Shown one piece after another: positions 44,501 through 57,026 of a stretch of 64,000 nucleotides of DNA; position 1 is the first letter of the stretch; each line of letters opens with the position of its first letter. The notes under the pieces are model-generated. The model ran no database searches, had not been told where the DNA came from, and saw nothing but the letters and a program-made list of their open reading frames with translations. The stretch spans positions 94,106,433-94,170,432 of the forward strand of contig NC_081842.1 in NCBI RefSeq assembly GCF_963259705.1, given 5' to 3'. This stretch comes from Myotis daubentonii. Its lineage: Eukaryota > Chordata > Mammalia > Chiroptera > Vespertilionidae. A program made the translations under genes and the position numbers.

Positions 44501-44685
44501 AGAAGGACAGTCTTTGATATTATTAATGGTTATCTACTCAATTTTTCTAGATCTGGACATGGGCCAAGTATGATAAGTATTATGCAGTAGTTTATGTAAT
44601 GATTTTAAAATGGGTTTTAGGTGTGATGTGATTATGAATGTTATTTTTTTCTTTTCAAACGATAAGATGTATTTTATTCCCTGAC
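41571..44685. other. Unassigned AT-rich DNA
   Basis: Mostly single-copy-looking. Near 41840-41890 an L2-like end ('agcatctaacatagttctgg'). A polypurine stretch at 43630-43800 gives a low-complexity frame on the minus strand. 44010-44340 could be an old LTR, but I cannot support it. No gene recognised. Confidence 0.55.
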
Positions 44686-45055
44686 ATACTATATAATAAA
44701 ACCCTAATATGCAAATTGACCGACCGGCAGAACAACTGGTCACTATGATGTGCACTGACCACCAGGGAGTAGACGCACAATGCAGGAGCTGTTCCCTGGT
44801 GGTCAATGAGCTCCCACAGGGGGAGTGCCGCTCAGCCAGAAGCCAGGCTCATGGCTGGTGAGTGCAGCAGCGATGACGTGAGCCTCTTCTGCCTCCACTG
44901 CCGGCGGGCAGTAAGGAGTGAGGGGTACTGGACTTCCAGAGCCCTGGACTGCAAGACAGATGTCCTGAGGGGTCCCGGACTGCAAAAGGGCACAGGCTGG
45001 GCTGAGGGACCCCCCCCTCCCCCCACTGCAAGAATTTCATGTACTAGGGCTCTAG
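44686..45055 (+). mobile_element. Helitron
   Basis: 5' end 'tactatataataaaacc' (leading C of TCCTATA mutated); 3' 'gcaagaatttcatgtac' degenerate hairpin and GGCTCTAG. Shares 'gatgtgcactgaccaccagg' and 'gctcccacagggggag' with 17921-18452. Confidence 0.87.
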
Positions 45056-45438
45056 TTATAATATGAAAATTTCTACATGTAGTTTTACAACTTTCAGAAA
45101 GTTTTGAGTTCTCTAATATTCTGTATGCCATGATGATTGTACTTTTACACCATTTTATTTCTATGAATTAATGGCAAAGATCAAATTAATATAATAAGAT
45201 TGGGGATAGGGAAATTTTTTCTGTAACAGACCAGATATTAATATTTTAATTTGCCTATCTTATGATCTCTGTCATACTATTCAACTTTGTGATTGTGCCC
45301 CAAAAGTAAACAAACAGGCCTGTGTTCCATTATGAGTATTTAAAAAACAGGAGGCATTCTGAATGTAGCTCACAGGCCCTGGTTTGGAGGCATCTTTGCC
45401 TACTACCTTTAAAATATTATCAAAATTTAACAATTATG
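45056..45438. other. Unassigned AT-rich DNA
   Basis: No feature recognised. Confidence 0.6.
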
Positions 45439-45444
45439 TAAATG

Positions 45445-45842
45445 TGCCCCGGCCCGCGGGACAACAACGGGGGAACGCAGAGACACCCTAGGAGAATGAA
45501 ACAAACAAGGGACACGAAAGAATGGAGGCAAGACAAGTCCTGATCAAGCCTCAAACTTTATTCTCACCACGGCAGAATATATACTGTTTTAGGGAAGGGG
45601 GGTGGGTAAAGGGGTCTATGGGCAGTAACCTATTACTAGAGATTTATTAGGCTCCTGAAGGCTGTGTGTTTATCAGTGGAGATGTGTGATTTAGCGGCTG
45701 TGTGAGGGTAGTTTATCTTTAACTGCTGGCCAATTTGCAAGACACAGGTGGTTTCTGGTAATTAGGAGTTTCTGGAGGAACCAGAAACTTAGAGTTTTTA
45801 AGATGGCTTTGTCTAAGCCAATATTTCTAATGGCTCCCAACA
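45445..45842 (-). mobile_element. Solo LTR, class II-like endogenous retrovirus
   Basis: A 398-bp unit running TGTTGGGAGCC...GGCCGGGGCA on the minus strand, with TG/CA ends, a poly(A) signal (AATAAAGTTTGAGG, 45555-45568 region) and a GC-rich end. A perfect 6-bp duplication taaatg (45439-45444 and 45843-45848) flanks it; 6 bp is usual for class II (ERVK-like) elements. No internal viral gene remains, as expected after LTR-LTR recombination. Confidence 0.88.
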
Positions 45843-46616
45843 TAAATGCATGTGTTAATATGCCTTGATATTACTATTCATTATTTGAGAGGTGCTAGAG
45901 TTACCATTTGGATATCAGATGATAAAAAGAAAGAAATAAACAATAAATTTTAAAATTTAATAGTCTTGAATTGTTAAAATTGCCAAATAATTTGAAACAA
46001 GTGAAAACTAAGCAGTTTTGTTCATTAACTCAAACTGACATTTTTTTTGCAATATTTTATGTAACAAATCTCTTTTCATCCATTAGTCTGCAGTTCTTAT
46101 AAATCTCTCGTGTTTAAATACTTTTGAGGATATTATGTTGATAAATATTTCATACTCCCTTTGAAATTAGATTTGTTTCCTGCAACAAAGATCACCCTGT
46201 GTTTGCTGTTGGCCCTTAGATAGGCTCCCTTGTTCCCCCTCTACTCAGCACCTCTGCCACCTCAGCACCTTTGAGACTTGTGAGAAAGAGCACCCATGTG
46301 TGCCCTCTGCCTCTGTGGGCTGGTAAGAATTTCAGACAGTGCAGCCCCTAGTCAATAAGAATTCCAATCCAGGTTCATTCCCTACCCTCAACAAAACTCT
46401 GAGCCACCTCCCTCTTCTAGTCCTCCTTAGACTCCTATGTGAGCTCTTCCTTCCTGGGAATCCTCAACTTGATCTGAGCACGAAAGAAACTTTATTCATA
46501 TTTTCTGGTGAGTGGTCTGTATTATCTATTTCTACATCTAAATAAATTACAGGGTGGTGACCATGCTGGTTTTTGGACTAACTTAGCAAAACAAATCCTT
46601 ATATCAAAAGATATCC
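45843..46616. other. Unassigned DNA
   Basis: No supported gene. 46180-46540 is less AT-rich, but I find no motif. Confidence 0.55.
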
Positions 46617-46838
46617 TGCCCTGACCGGTGTGACTCCATTCTTGGGCATCATCCATGCACCAAGAGGTTGCTGGTTTGATTCCTGGTCAGGGCACATACC
46701 GAAGTTGTGGGTTTGAGCCCCCATTAGAGGTGTGCAGGAGGCAGTCAATCTATGTTTCCCTCTCATATTGATCTCTCTCTCTCTATCTCTCTCTCTCTTT
46801 CTCTCAAAATCAATAAAAATATATATTTTTAAAAGGGA
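46617..46838 (+). mobile_element. Ves SINE, diverged
   Basis: 'gccctgaccggtgtgactcc', 'ggtttgattcctggtcaggg', 'gaggtgtgcaggaggcag', long CT-rich stretch and AATCAATAAA tail. The A-box region is diverged. Confidence 0.88.
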
Positions 46839-48679
46839 TCTCTTTATCTCAGATGACCTTTGCATGGGATCTTCCATTACCTTGGATACTTTTGCATGTG
46901 AAAGTCTACTATGTTCTACCTCTTACTTCACTTCTCTGCTCAATTATTCTTAGGTAAGAAAACATCCCTGATCATCCTCTATAAAGCAATGACTTTGAAG
47001 AGCTCCCTTTCCCCTGACTCAACAGAGCACTTACCATTTACTAATATATATTCTACACTTGCTTATTAACACTTTTAGAATGCAGGCTTCATAAAGACAG
47101 ACATTTTCAACTATTTTTTTCTAAATCTCCAGCATCTTGATTGTAATACATAACAAATGCTAACATGCTCATGGTAAATAGTCAGTGTATTGGAGTGTTG
47201 TAGTTACATATATTTTTCTTATATATCTCTCCAATCTCCCGTGGTATTATAATATTATTATATATGTATTTAAAAATAAAATATAAGGAAAAACACAAGA
47301 GATCATTAGACTGATGAAAAATTAAATTTAGCAATTCCCATCAATATTACATCTGTTTAGTCTCTGCTTGATGATGCAGTCAATTTGCTTTCAGATATCA
47401 GTTTCATAAACTTTTTCCATATATATGTATGCATATATGTATGAACATAAAAGTGCTCCAGTACTCCCAACATATCCATTGGTCCAAATACCCAATTTCA
47501 TTTCATATTTAAAATTAAATAGCTCATTATTTTTGTTTCTGAATGATGTTGAAAAAATACTGTTAGTAATAGTAATGATATCTAAGCTTTCACATATATC
47601 ACCTTAATATACATTGTAATACATTGTAATTTAATTGTATTTAATGACACAAAAGATGTAATTGATTGTAAAATAATCATTATACATGCCACTAAAAATT
47701 AAAATATAGTTCTGTCAATTAAAATATGAAAAAAGTGCTTTCATTAGAGAGTAAATATAAGTAATTATATTTACAGCAATTTAGAGCAATTTTAGTTCTT
47801 TTTTGTATATATTTAGACATAGATATAAACATATATTAATAATATAGATATATAGCAAATAAATTGGATAAGGTATCCTTAGATGTCTTTTTGGAATCTA
47901 ATTCTTCCAAATTATTTTTCTACTAAAAGTCATCATACTTATATTTATTCAGATGATATTCACTGCACAATCGAGATACAGAATTTTTATGAAAGTTTTT
48001 CAATATTGTCAATGGAATTTTTTTTCTAAGCTGTAACTCTTTTTGCAGATTTTGAAGATAATACATTATAAGGCTAAAAATCTTCATCAAGGTATTCAAA
48101 AACAACAAATATTCATGTTCCTTATTCAAATGTTTCTAAATCATGTGTTGACTGAAACTTAAAGGTTTACATTCATCCATTTGTGACAAGAAAGTACCCC
48201 AGTATATACATATACAAGCAATAGCAATTGCAGAATGGCTGGCTTGGGACAAGAGCCAAGGGAACTAAGAAATGTTAAAATGAGAGGTCTTGAAATGGAT
48301 CACATATGTCATATCACATGTCGTTAATTAAAAAAAAACACAACAAATCATATATTAAAACCCAACTAGATAACGGAATTAAGACTTTCCAAATTCATTA
48401 AGCTAGTCAGTAACTTACCTAAGACTAATTTTATATCCCATACTCCTACCCTGATAATTGGAATAAATTATAAATATGCCTATCTTACTTAAGTCATAAT
48501 TATTATGTAAGGATTTATTTATAGTTAAATTTTGCTCTCATGTTAGGATTGTAAAATTGAAGTTTCTTATATCTTTGAAATTCTACTTTTTTTCTACTGA
48601 GTTAAGCCTTTCTTAATCAATACTTAAATTATGAAATAGAAATTTAATTTTTTATTACTTGTTTAGGTTTTAAATTTTA

Positions 48680-48684
<5 letters not shown>
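46839..48684. other. Unassigned AT-rich DNA
   Basis: No repeat or gene recognised. Confidence 0.6.

Positions 48685-48685
<1 letters not shown>

Positions 48686-48738
<53 letters not shown>
48686..48738. repeat. (TA)n microsatellite
   Basis: About 26 AT dinucleotides. Confidence 0.95.
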
Positions 48739-48741
<3 letters not shown>

Positions 48742-49322
48742 TTGAGCTAGAAAATGGAAAACTCTTATTATTAATCTAGATGATTCATTTGGTGGCAAAA
48801 CACATTTTTAAACAACACAATCAACCTTTGTTAAATCATTATGTAGGCAGAGATGATGTTGTGTGTCTTTGTATAAGGATACAATGTTAAAATTTTACAA
48901 ATAGAAGGAATCTTATAATTTACCATTTTCCCGATCAAGAGTCTTTGAAGTAGAAAAGTTAAATAACTCTCTCACTGTCATCCTGCTGGTTAGTGTCCAC
49001 ATCCAAACAAAATTTGAGTCCTTGACATGAAGTCCACTTGTTCTTCCTACTACTTTATGGTGGATAGATTATATTTGTAGATTTTCATTTATATGAGTGC
49101 AAGTATTTTGTGTTCTACCTCAGTATATCCCTAGTGCTTAGTATAGTGCATTGTCATGCAATAGTCATTCCCTAGATGGCCAAATGAATGAATATCTTGA
49201 CTATTTGATCCCAAACAAGAGTTTAAATGAGATAAACTCTTTTGAAATACCAAAGGTTAGCCTAGAATAGAATAGAATTTTGATATTTTGGGGGGTTTTG
49301 TTCATTGCTTAACTGTAATAAT
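48739..49322. other. Unassigned DNA with weak MIR/L2 traces
   Basis: 48900-49020 and 49120-49200 ('tcattccctagatggcc', 'gaatgaatatcttg') have faint MIR/L2 character. No gene. Confidence 0.45.
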
Positions 49323-49655
49323 ACAGTAGGTCCTTGGGTTACATCAGAGATCCGTTCCAAAGGCGCGATGTAACATGATTTTCACTGTAAGTTGGAACCC
49401 ACCTACATATGCACCTACGTCACTCACATGGAGCACATACACAGCAATGAAGTAAAACAGCAAAAAAAAAAAATTAAAAGAAATATAACAATTCCTGACC
49501 TTTATTTGTGGTAAATAAATAATAAAAAACATAAAGCACATATGTACATACATCGAAATGATGGAACTTTTTTTTTTAATAAATAAATGGGAGATGGCAA
49601 CATAACCATGAAGTGATGTACGTTGAGTCCAACATGACCCTAGGACTGTCTGTAG
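49323..49655. mobile_element. Tigger-like non-autonomous DNA transposon
   Basis: Outer ends cagtaggtccttgggtta and the complement of cagacagtcctagggtca are imperfect inverted repeats flanked by TA. About 330 bp with no transposase. Consistent with a Tigger/pogo or mariner MITE; exact family unknown. Confidence 0.6.
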
Positions 49656-49703
49656 TCAAAACAGTTATATATGTTATATATGGTTTCTATTTACCCATGT
49701 ACG

Positions 49704-49705
<2 letters not shown>

Positions 49706-49740
<35 letters not shown>
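49706..49740. repeat. (TG)n microsatellite
   Basis: About 17 TG units. Confidence 0.95.
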
Positions 49741-49743
<3 letters not shown>

Positions 49744-49851
49744 AATGAAATGTGTTAGAAAAATGCAAGATTGGTTCTTAGTATGATGGAACATCCTAGT
49801 GGATGGAGGGATGGAGTCTGGGACCTCTGTGTAAGATAGATGATGATAGCC

Positions 49852-50095
49852 CTAGCCAGTTTGCTCAACGGATAGAGTGCTGGACCATGAACTGAAGGGT
49901 CCAGGGTTCAATTCTGGTCAAGTGCAGCTACCTCTGTTGCAGGCTTGATCCCAAACTCTGGCTGGGGCTCATGTGGTGAGCAACCAATTGTTGTGTCTCC
50001 CTCATATAATGTTTCTCTTTCTCTGTCTTTCACCCTCCCTTATACTCTCTCTAAAAATCAATGGAAAAATATCCTCGGGTGAGTATTAATAACAA
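49852..50095 (+). mobile_element. Ves SINE
   Basis: 'gccctagccagtttgctcaa', 'gggttcaattctggtcaag', CT-rich region and the AATCAATGGAAAA / TCCTCGGGTGAG tail variant also seen at 1-59. Confidence 0.9.
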
Positions 50096-50269
50096 CAACA
50101 AAAAATATAGATGATGGTAGATAAGCAGATATAGATATAAAACATATATACATAGATAGATATAAAACATATATACATAATATGACTATTATTATGGTTG
50201 GACAATTTTAAAATTAAACCAGTTAAAATGATAAGAAATATCTTATTCTGATTTTGAGGGTGTGTATCA

Positions 50270-50480
50270 GTGATTAAAATTGCTGATCTAGAATTGAAGG
50301 TAGAGGAGGGTGGGAGTAAAGGAGAGAGATCACCCAAAAGACCTATATGCATGCATATAAGTCTGGTCAATGGACACAGACACTAGGGAGGTGAGGGCAT
50401 GAGTGGCAGTGGGGGGAGCATGGGGGGTAAGGACACATATTTAATACCTTAATCAGTAAAGAAAAAAAAATAAAAAACAA
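50270..50480 (+). mobile_element. L1 3' end
   Basis: 'gaccctat'-type text is absent, but 'acctatatgcatgcatataa', 'ggtcaatggacacagacac', a G-rich run and 'ggacacatatttaatacc' with an A-rich tail match the L1 3' UTR. Confidence 0.78.
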
Positions 50481-51394
50481 ATCTTAAATCATTAAAAAAT
50501 AGAATGACAGACAGATTTATACATATACTTATATATTGTCTTTTCTTTATGACATTAATGGTTCATTGATTTGAGCATTTTAATATATCTATTTTACTAA
50601 ATATAAAATAAAAAGTGATTATTTTCTCTGAAATATTGAATCAAGATCATGGTTTAATTTTATGTATTGTGTTTTTAGCCCATTTCATTTAAGAAAGAAA
50701 ATCCAGTTTGCCAGTATATTTTTTATGTTTTTCTGCAACTTATTAGGATTAAAATTGCAATGCCTTCTAATCAGACCATCAGTAGTGTAGTAATCAAGCA
50801 TTAATTTAGCAAGTTCATCTTTCTATTGCATTGTTTTTAACACAATTGCTGGCTTGGTATTTCCATAGCTCTGAGGTAAAAATAAGAGAGAATTTGGATA
50901 CATAGATATACGAAACATCTTGAACTAAATGCAGTAGAGCTTGACTTTGAGATGCCCTAGGTAAGCTTAAATTGGTCTCTTATTTAATTATATTCAAAGG
51001 AAAAGATAACAGTATTTCATTGAAAAATATTTTTCAAAATTTATAGCAGAGGCATAGATGTTCAAGAAAAAAAAAATTAAACTCTCACTCAAAGATATTT
51101 AACAGCTCATACTCAGTCTATGTAGTCACTTCTTTTTCCTAAGTTTGCTGGTGAAATGATTTTACAAATATACTTTTAATAAATATTAAAATAATATTAA
51201 AGTGATCTGCTATTTCAGTCTAATTATTCATGTCAGAGTATCAACTTGAAATATCTAACATTGTCTTAATTATGCATTTGTTAGGAAAATTGGGCATGAA
51301 ATAATTTGCTTGGTTATTTGAAAAGTATAATGGAAATAGCAAAAGAAAAATATGTTAGAATTAGGTCCACCCTGTAGATGTTGCTATAAAGTAG
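50481..51394. other. Unassigned AT-rich DNA
   Basis: No feature recognised. Confidence 0.6.
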
Positions 51395-51600
51395 GTTTAG
51401 GAAAACTATAGCCTGTTGACCAAATCTGGCCCTCTGCCTGTTTTGTTGAATTTATTGGAACCCAACCATGACCATTTATCTGGGTATTTGTCTACAGCTG
51501 CTTTCACACTACAATGACAGATTTGTGTAGTTAAGACAGACACCGTATGGAGCCCACAAAGACTAAAATATTTACTATTTGCTTCTTGACAGAAATATTC
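51395..51600. mobile_element. Ancient mammalian hAT (MER-type) fragment
   Basis: 'aaaactatagcctgttgacc', 'tttattggaacccaaccatg' and 'cacaaagactaaaatattta' match a common Charlie-group non-autonomous repeat of placental mammals. Termini are eroded. Confidence 0.7.
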
Positions 51601-51852
51601 CAATTCCATGATAAAACCTTGAAAAAGAGGGATCCAAGGATGATCCCTTTTTTGGACTTGAACTTCCAATTTCAATGCACTGCCATTGCGTTCTTACTAG
51701 AATACAACCATGACATCCCTGTATTGAAATTATCAAGAACTTATTTTTTTCTAGTTATCTGAGTAGTTCCACTTTGTCTTCTTATTTAATTTCATATGCA
51801 GAAGTCTCTCAGGCAGGCCTTCCTTCAAGATCATACTTAAAATATCTACATA

Positions 51853-52065
51853 TTAGAGACCCAGTACACAAATTTGTGCATGGGTGGAGTCCAGCCAGCC
51901 CACCCCAATTGAGGTGCGGGGGCGGGGGGGGGGCGATCGAGGGTGGGGCCTGCTGGGAGGAAGGGCTGCAGGTGTTTGGCCAGCTGGCCCCGCCCCCTGG
52001 TCCAACTCCTGGTCAAACTCCTGATTGAGGGGACAATTTGCATATTAGCCTTTTATTATATAGGA
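51853..52065 (-). mobile_element. Short Helitron
   Basis: Minus strand: 5' TCCTATATAATAAAAGGC at the right; 3' 'gcacaaatttgtgta' hairpin and CTAA at the left. 213 bp, GC-rich middle. Confidence 0.9.
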
Positions 52066-52740
52066 TTTGCCCTACTACTTTATTGCTGTATTTGGCTTTA
52101 TTTTTCTTTATAAAAATTGTCACCATGTTGTTGACACAATGTTAGATGTTCAAGTCTATGTCTTATTTACCCCGAGAATGAACATATTTCCCAGTTTTTA
52201 TTGCACTTACTGAATTACTGAGTCCTAGTCAATGGACTGGCTTCTTGAATCAATATTTTCTATACATTTGTCCAGATGCCCACGTTTTCCCTCTCTACCA
52301 GGCAAATGAGGAGCCCATGAGATGGGGGAACCACATAGTAAAAGAGCTTGGACACTACAGGATTACTCAGAGCAGAGATCTCACCTTACCCTGGCTCGCA
52401 CTGACCAGTATTATCGGTGATGTGATAGTAAAATAAATTATTTTATTTCAAGCTCTGAGATGTTGATATTGTTTATGTCAGTTGATGTTCTATCCTAATG
52501 TTTATAGCTGAAATAGTATGTTTATTAATTTATTGTTTGCTCCTACAAGTAGAATTTAAGTTTCATAACACCATGATTTATTTTTGTTCACTACTAGAGC
52601 ACTATCTAGTATGAAATAGGTGTTCAACATTTATTCAACTTGTTTGTAGAGTGAATGCATGAGGAAAGCTAAATATCAGAATCACTGAGGATTTGTCCCT
52701 AAAACACAAGAAAACATGCAAAGATTTCACTGTGCTCTCT
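52066..52740. other. Unassigned DNA with possible old LTR and MIR
   Basis: 52420-52480 ('taaattattttatttcaagc', 'tctgagatgttgatattg') resembles the tail of an ancient mammalian LTR, weakly. 52595-52670 has MIR/L2 character. Confidence 0.4.
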
Positions 52741-53262
52741 TAAAAGCATGGACATGGACAACAATGGACATAGCCCATGGACATGGACAACAGTGGACAT
52801 AGCCCATGGACATGGACAACAATGGACATAGCCCATGGACATAGAGAACAATGGACATAGCCCATGGACATAGACAACAATGGACAATAGTCCATGGACA
52901 TAGACAACAGTGGACATAGCCCATGGACATGGACAACAATGGACATAGCCCATGGACATAGACAATAATGGACAATAGCCCATGGACATAGAGAACAATG
53001 GACATAGCCCATGGACATAGACAATAATGGACAATAGCCCATGGACATAGAGAACAATGGACATAGCCCATGGACATAGACAACAATGGACATAGCCCAT
53101 GGACATGGACAACAGTGGACATAGCCCATGGACATAGACAACAATGGACAATAGCCCATGGACATGGACAACAATGGACATAGCCTAGTACATAGACAAC
53201 AATGGACAATAGCCCATGGACATAGACAACAATGGATATAGCCCATGGACATGGACAACAAT
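52741..53262. repeat. 29-bp minisatellite, about 17 copies
   Basis: Unit about 29 bp (some 31): 'ccatggacatagacaaca' plus 'atggacatagc'. Copies differ at a few sites (tag/tgg; gaca/gaga; atag insert). Three minus-strand frames (up to 202 codons) pass through because the unit lacks stops; they encode a monotonous Cys-rich repeat and are not taken as a gene. Confidence 0.95.
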
Positions 53263-53375
53263 CTGGTGAAGGCCAGGAGGAGGAGAGAGTGCTACCTGTG
53301 TGGAGGTGGGCAAAGAGGGGGATAATGGAGGGCATATCTAGTCATGTCAATAATAAAAATAAAATATAAAAAATT
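53255..53375 (+). mobile_element. L1 3' UTR end next to the minisatellite
   Basis: 'aatctggtgaaggccaggag', G-rich DNA, 'gagggcatatctag' and 'tcaataataaaaataaaa' match the last part of the L1 3' UTR. In other L1 copies here this text directly follows a single 'catggacacagacaa'-like block, the apparent seed of the minisatellite. Confidence 0.72.
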
Positions 53376-53439
53376 ACACTTTTACTCACTTTCAATCACT
53401 CTCATAGCAAGAAAGTGGTAAACATGAACTGTGCACACA

Positions 53440-53665
53440 CAAGGCACCCGATACTTTCTAAGATGTTTCATAAGTTATCTCATTTAATCTTTATAATAGA
53501 GTTGTAAGATAAGCCATCTAAGTATCTCCATTTTACAGATGAGTAAGCTGATCCAGAGAGTGGACAAGTAACTCTGTTTTAGGTCACACAGTTAAAAAGT
53601 GGCCAAGCCAGGATTTTAACGTGAGCGTTCTGGCTCCTCTGTATTTTCAACTAATGTACTTCAGT
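53440..53665 (+). mobile_element. MIR SINE
   Basis: 'atctcatttaatctttataa', 'ccattttacagatgag' and 'ggtcacacagttaaaaagtgg' are the conserved MIR core and 3' region. Confidence 0.85.
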
Positions 53666-56600
53666 GATGAGAGTTCGTCAAGTATGATGGGGAAAATATG
53701 GAATACTATAATGTTTATAATATACACAACCCAAAAATATAAGGGAGGTATGGAGAGGTATTCATTTTAATTTCCATTAACTTTTTTAAAAACTAAACTT
53801 ACTAACTCAAACTTCTTTCCTATGTAGTAGCAATAACATAATTTTACTAGAATGGGGAAACTATCACACTCTGTAAACTTAATCAAAACAGGAATCTATA
53901 AAAAAATCGGTTTTTATTATACCCTATCCCTCTCCAAAAGGTTTCATCTAAGGTCTGAGAGGTAACTACACATGTTCACAACTTGTTTGGGTTGCCTGAT
54001 CCTCACTATTTCCCCGTTCTGCTCCACTGCTTCATAGTTATTAGCATATATTCTCTGAATTCCTCAGTGTCCTCATTCCTATCTTGGCAGGGGCCCATGC
54101 ACATCACTCAACATCCTTCATATCCTGACAATAGAAGCCTAAAATCTATAGATATTCTCTATGTATCTCTGTGACTTGTTTGGGAAGCACTGGAGAATGT
54201 GGAAGCACTGTCACGTAACTATGGGCCTTCTATAAATTTAGAAGAATTATTACATGGATAAACCATGCCAATATGATACCCAGTCAATTGTTACTGAATC
54301 ATGGCAAGAAGTGAGGGAATTCTGAAAATCTGCTGCTTTCCTCAGTCCCATCTGGGAAACAAGGCTCAGATCCCAAAAATTAATTGAGGGTCTTATTCTG
54401 CTTTGGGGATTTTACCTCAATTTGGGTGAGAAATATGTTTCCAGAACTTCACGTCTGGGACCTTAATGAGACCCTGTGTCTGATTCTTGCCTCTGCTTTT
54501 GCCTTATAAATTCTGATTCCCTCTGTAGTAGGAGAAAACTTGCCCTTGGCATAGACCTTTTAAAGATCAAAATCCAACATTACTTTCTACTTTTCTCTGA
54601 ATTTCTATGTAACAATAATACTTTGAGAGGAGTCAGCATAGAACATTCTCTCCTGTCATCTTCCTAATTGGGAAATGGGCCCATTAGCAGAACATTTTGA
54701 GGCAAAAGAAATTTTAATAGTTCATTGCAGCATCAAACCACAGAACAGAGAGTTGATGGCATTCATCCAACTAATTTAAAAGCTCATCCAGTAGGAGATG
54801 ATTGGATTAACGTTAGTCTGAATTCTGAGCACTAATATTATTTAGCTCAACTAACAAACCCAAAAAAGTTAATTTATTCTGTCATAGCAACACTTTCATT
54901 TCTTCTTTGGAACAGTGATACTTCTAATCATCTAGCACCTCTAAGAGGAAGATGCTTTATCTCCAGGAAGTGGTGAACACGGCAAGTGACACTATATCTG
55001 AACAATAACATCATTCTGTTCATATAGTTTTTTCAGAACTCTCCTCTCAGCCTGAGTCAACTTCAGCTGATTACATGTTCAAGTCCATAAACTTTATCTC
55101 TGATATTTTGCATTTTGTTTTTATTCTTTATTCTTTTTAATTTCAGAATATTTCCTAGACACTTCTCCACTATAAAAAGCATAATGAGTTGCCCAAGAGA
55201 CATAGTTTACAAGCCTCTGCTCTAAGCCTACTGCTGCTTTTCTTACTAGCCTTCTGCTATGTTTCTTTCATTTCTTTTATATTATGAAAAAACACAAAGC
55301 GTTTCTGATTAATTCAATGTAAAGGGACGAAGACATAAAAATGCTTACCTTTGCATTAACCAACATGTCTATTCTTCAGTATAAACTATCATCATCAATA
55401 TATCCATGTGTATATTTATTTTAACACTCTTTTGATAGGGGCAGGTAATTTTATCACTTTGAATTTTTTTTCTCAATTGGTTAGCATCTTATAATTTTTA
55501 AAATATATAATATGTCTGGGGGCAACATGTGAAGCATTTAAACCTAACTTTCTCTGCCAATATGCAGAAAAGTAATGTCTTCCAAGCTTGGGAAAAATTA
55601 TTGCCTAAAGAGTCATTAGTGATTTTTACCTGAAATGATGAGAAAGAGATTTCTGAAATCTTCATTCCATTGCAGTTCAGAAAAGCAAGCATGATGCTTT
55701 ACACAGCCCAATAGTAGATACCATGGTTACAGAGAGTTAATGTTCTCATAATATTTTACCATTCATCAGTGCTCTGTTTACATTGCTTAATTCTACCTTC
55801 AACCTTGCACACAAACACACACACACACACACACACATACATTAATATTCCATTCTGAGGGATAATAAAATTGAAGTCCAGAGAATTTAAGTGACATGCT
55901 TAAAACCATTCACCTGCTAACAGATAACACCTAGCTTACCTGAATCTGGTATCATTGCTCTTTCTCCTTAGCGCATTCTGCCAATTAAGTTTTATGCATT
56001 CAGCTAAATATAGATTAGCTTCCAAGGCCAAAAATGAGGAGGTGATTATGTATAATATTCAATAGTCCATGCAAAGAAAAATGTTTCATTAATTTGTTAA
56101 AAATAAGACTAGCTGTTTGAGACTGAGAAATATGAGCATAAGGATAGAAAGCTGACTTCATTAATGATATATAACCATTATAGTAGAGAAATTTTATTTG
56201 AACAAATGCTTTTACCAGAGCTTAGTACAAAAAGCTGTATATATGTTCAGTGTTTTAAGTTTATTTTATTTAAAGGAACAATAAAGTATTTGTGCCATTA
56301 ATTTTATGTCATCAACATTTATTTCTATGCTACTCTAAGCCAAGTACTGAGATAAGGGCTTTGGATTAAAGATTAATAAAACAGAGCCCTTTATGGAAGA
56401 CATTGCCAGCAGTCCATCAAATCTGTAATTCTCTTTTTTTCTCTTAACTCCAGAGCAAGGTATGTCTGAATTTCTTGCCTTTAGGTGTGTCCATGTGGCT
56501 AAGTTTTCCACAGTGGAATGTGAGTAGAAATGGTTTGACTAAACATTTTTGTTCATGACTAAGGCCAGTCTAGGGATATAAGAATTTCAGTGCTAAAACC

Positions 56601-56854
56601 AGAAAAGACCCTGGCAAACCAAGTTGAGTTAGTTAGCCTAAAAGAAATGTTGTTACAGGGTTTCAGGCCTGGTTTCTAAGAAGCTCCCTTATAAAATTTT
56701 CCATGCTCTTTTCTCACAGATTGATATAGTGATAACTATGGAGACCTGAACAGCTCAAAGTCTATTACTTGGACTTTGTGACCACATGGAGCAAACCAGC
56801 CACAGATGAGGAGGCTCAGATCTAGAGTCCCCCACTTTGAACTGTTATTAATGA
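53666..56854. other. Unassigned DNA with MIR trace and CA repeat
   Basis: A (CA)n run at 55806-55838. A MIR-like 'ccagagaatttaagtgacatg' near 55880. No gene or young transposon recognised. Confidence 0.55.
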
Positions 56855-57025
56855 CTAGAGGCCCAGTGCATGGTTTCGTGCACCAGTGGGGTCCCTCAGC
56901 CTGGCCTGCACCCTCTTGCAATCTGGGACCCCTTGGAGGATGTCAGATTGCCAGTTTCAGCCCAATCCCTGCAGGCCAGGCCAAGGGATGCCACCAGTGC
57001 ACAAATCCATACACTGGGCCTCTAG
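56855..57025. mobile_element. Two Helitron 3' ends in inverted orientation
   Basis: The left edge is CTAGAGGCCCAGTGCA (a minus-strand 3' end). The right edge is TGGGCCTCTAG (a plus-strand 3' end), with hairpin motifs inside both. No 5' end is present in the 171 bp, so it is a fusion of two 3' ends. Confidence 0.85.
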
Positions 57026-57026
57026 T

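Noticed and set aside
52741..53262. CRISPR-like regular repeats
   Set aside because: Units abut with no unique spacers, and the DNA is a mammalian nuclear genome. It is a minisatellite.
52699..53335. Three overlapping frames of 160-202 codons with a Cys/His/Pro-rich repeat protein
   Set aside because: All three reading frames of one strand are open because of the 29-31 bp minisatellite, which is the mark of a repeat artefact.
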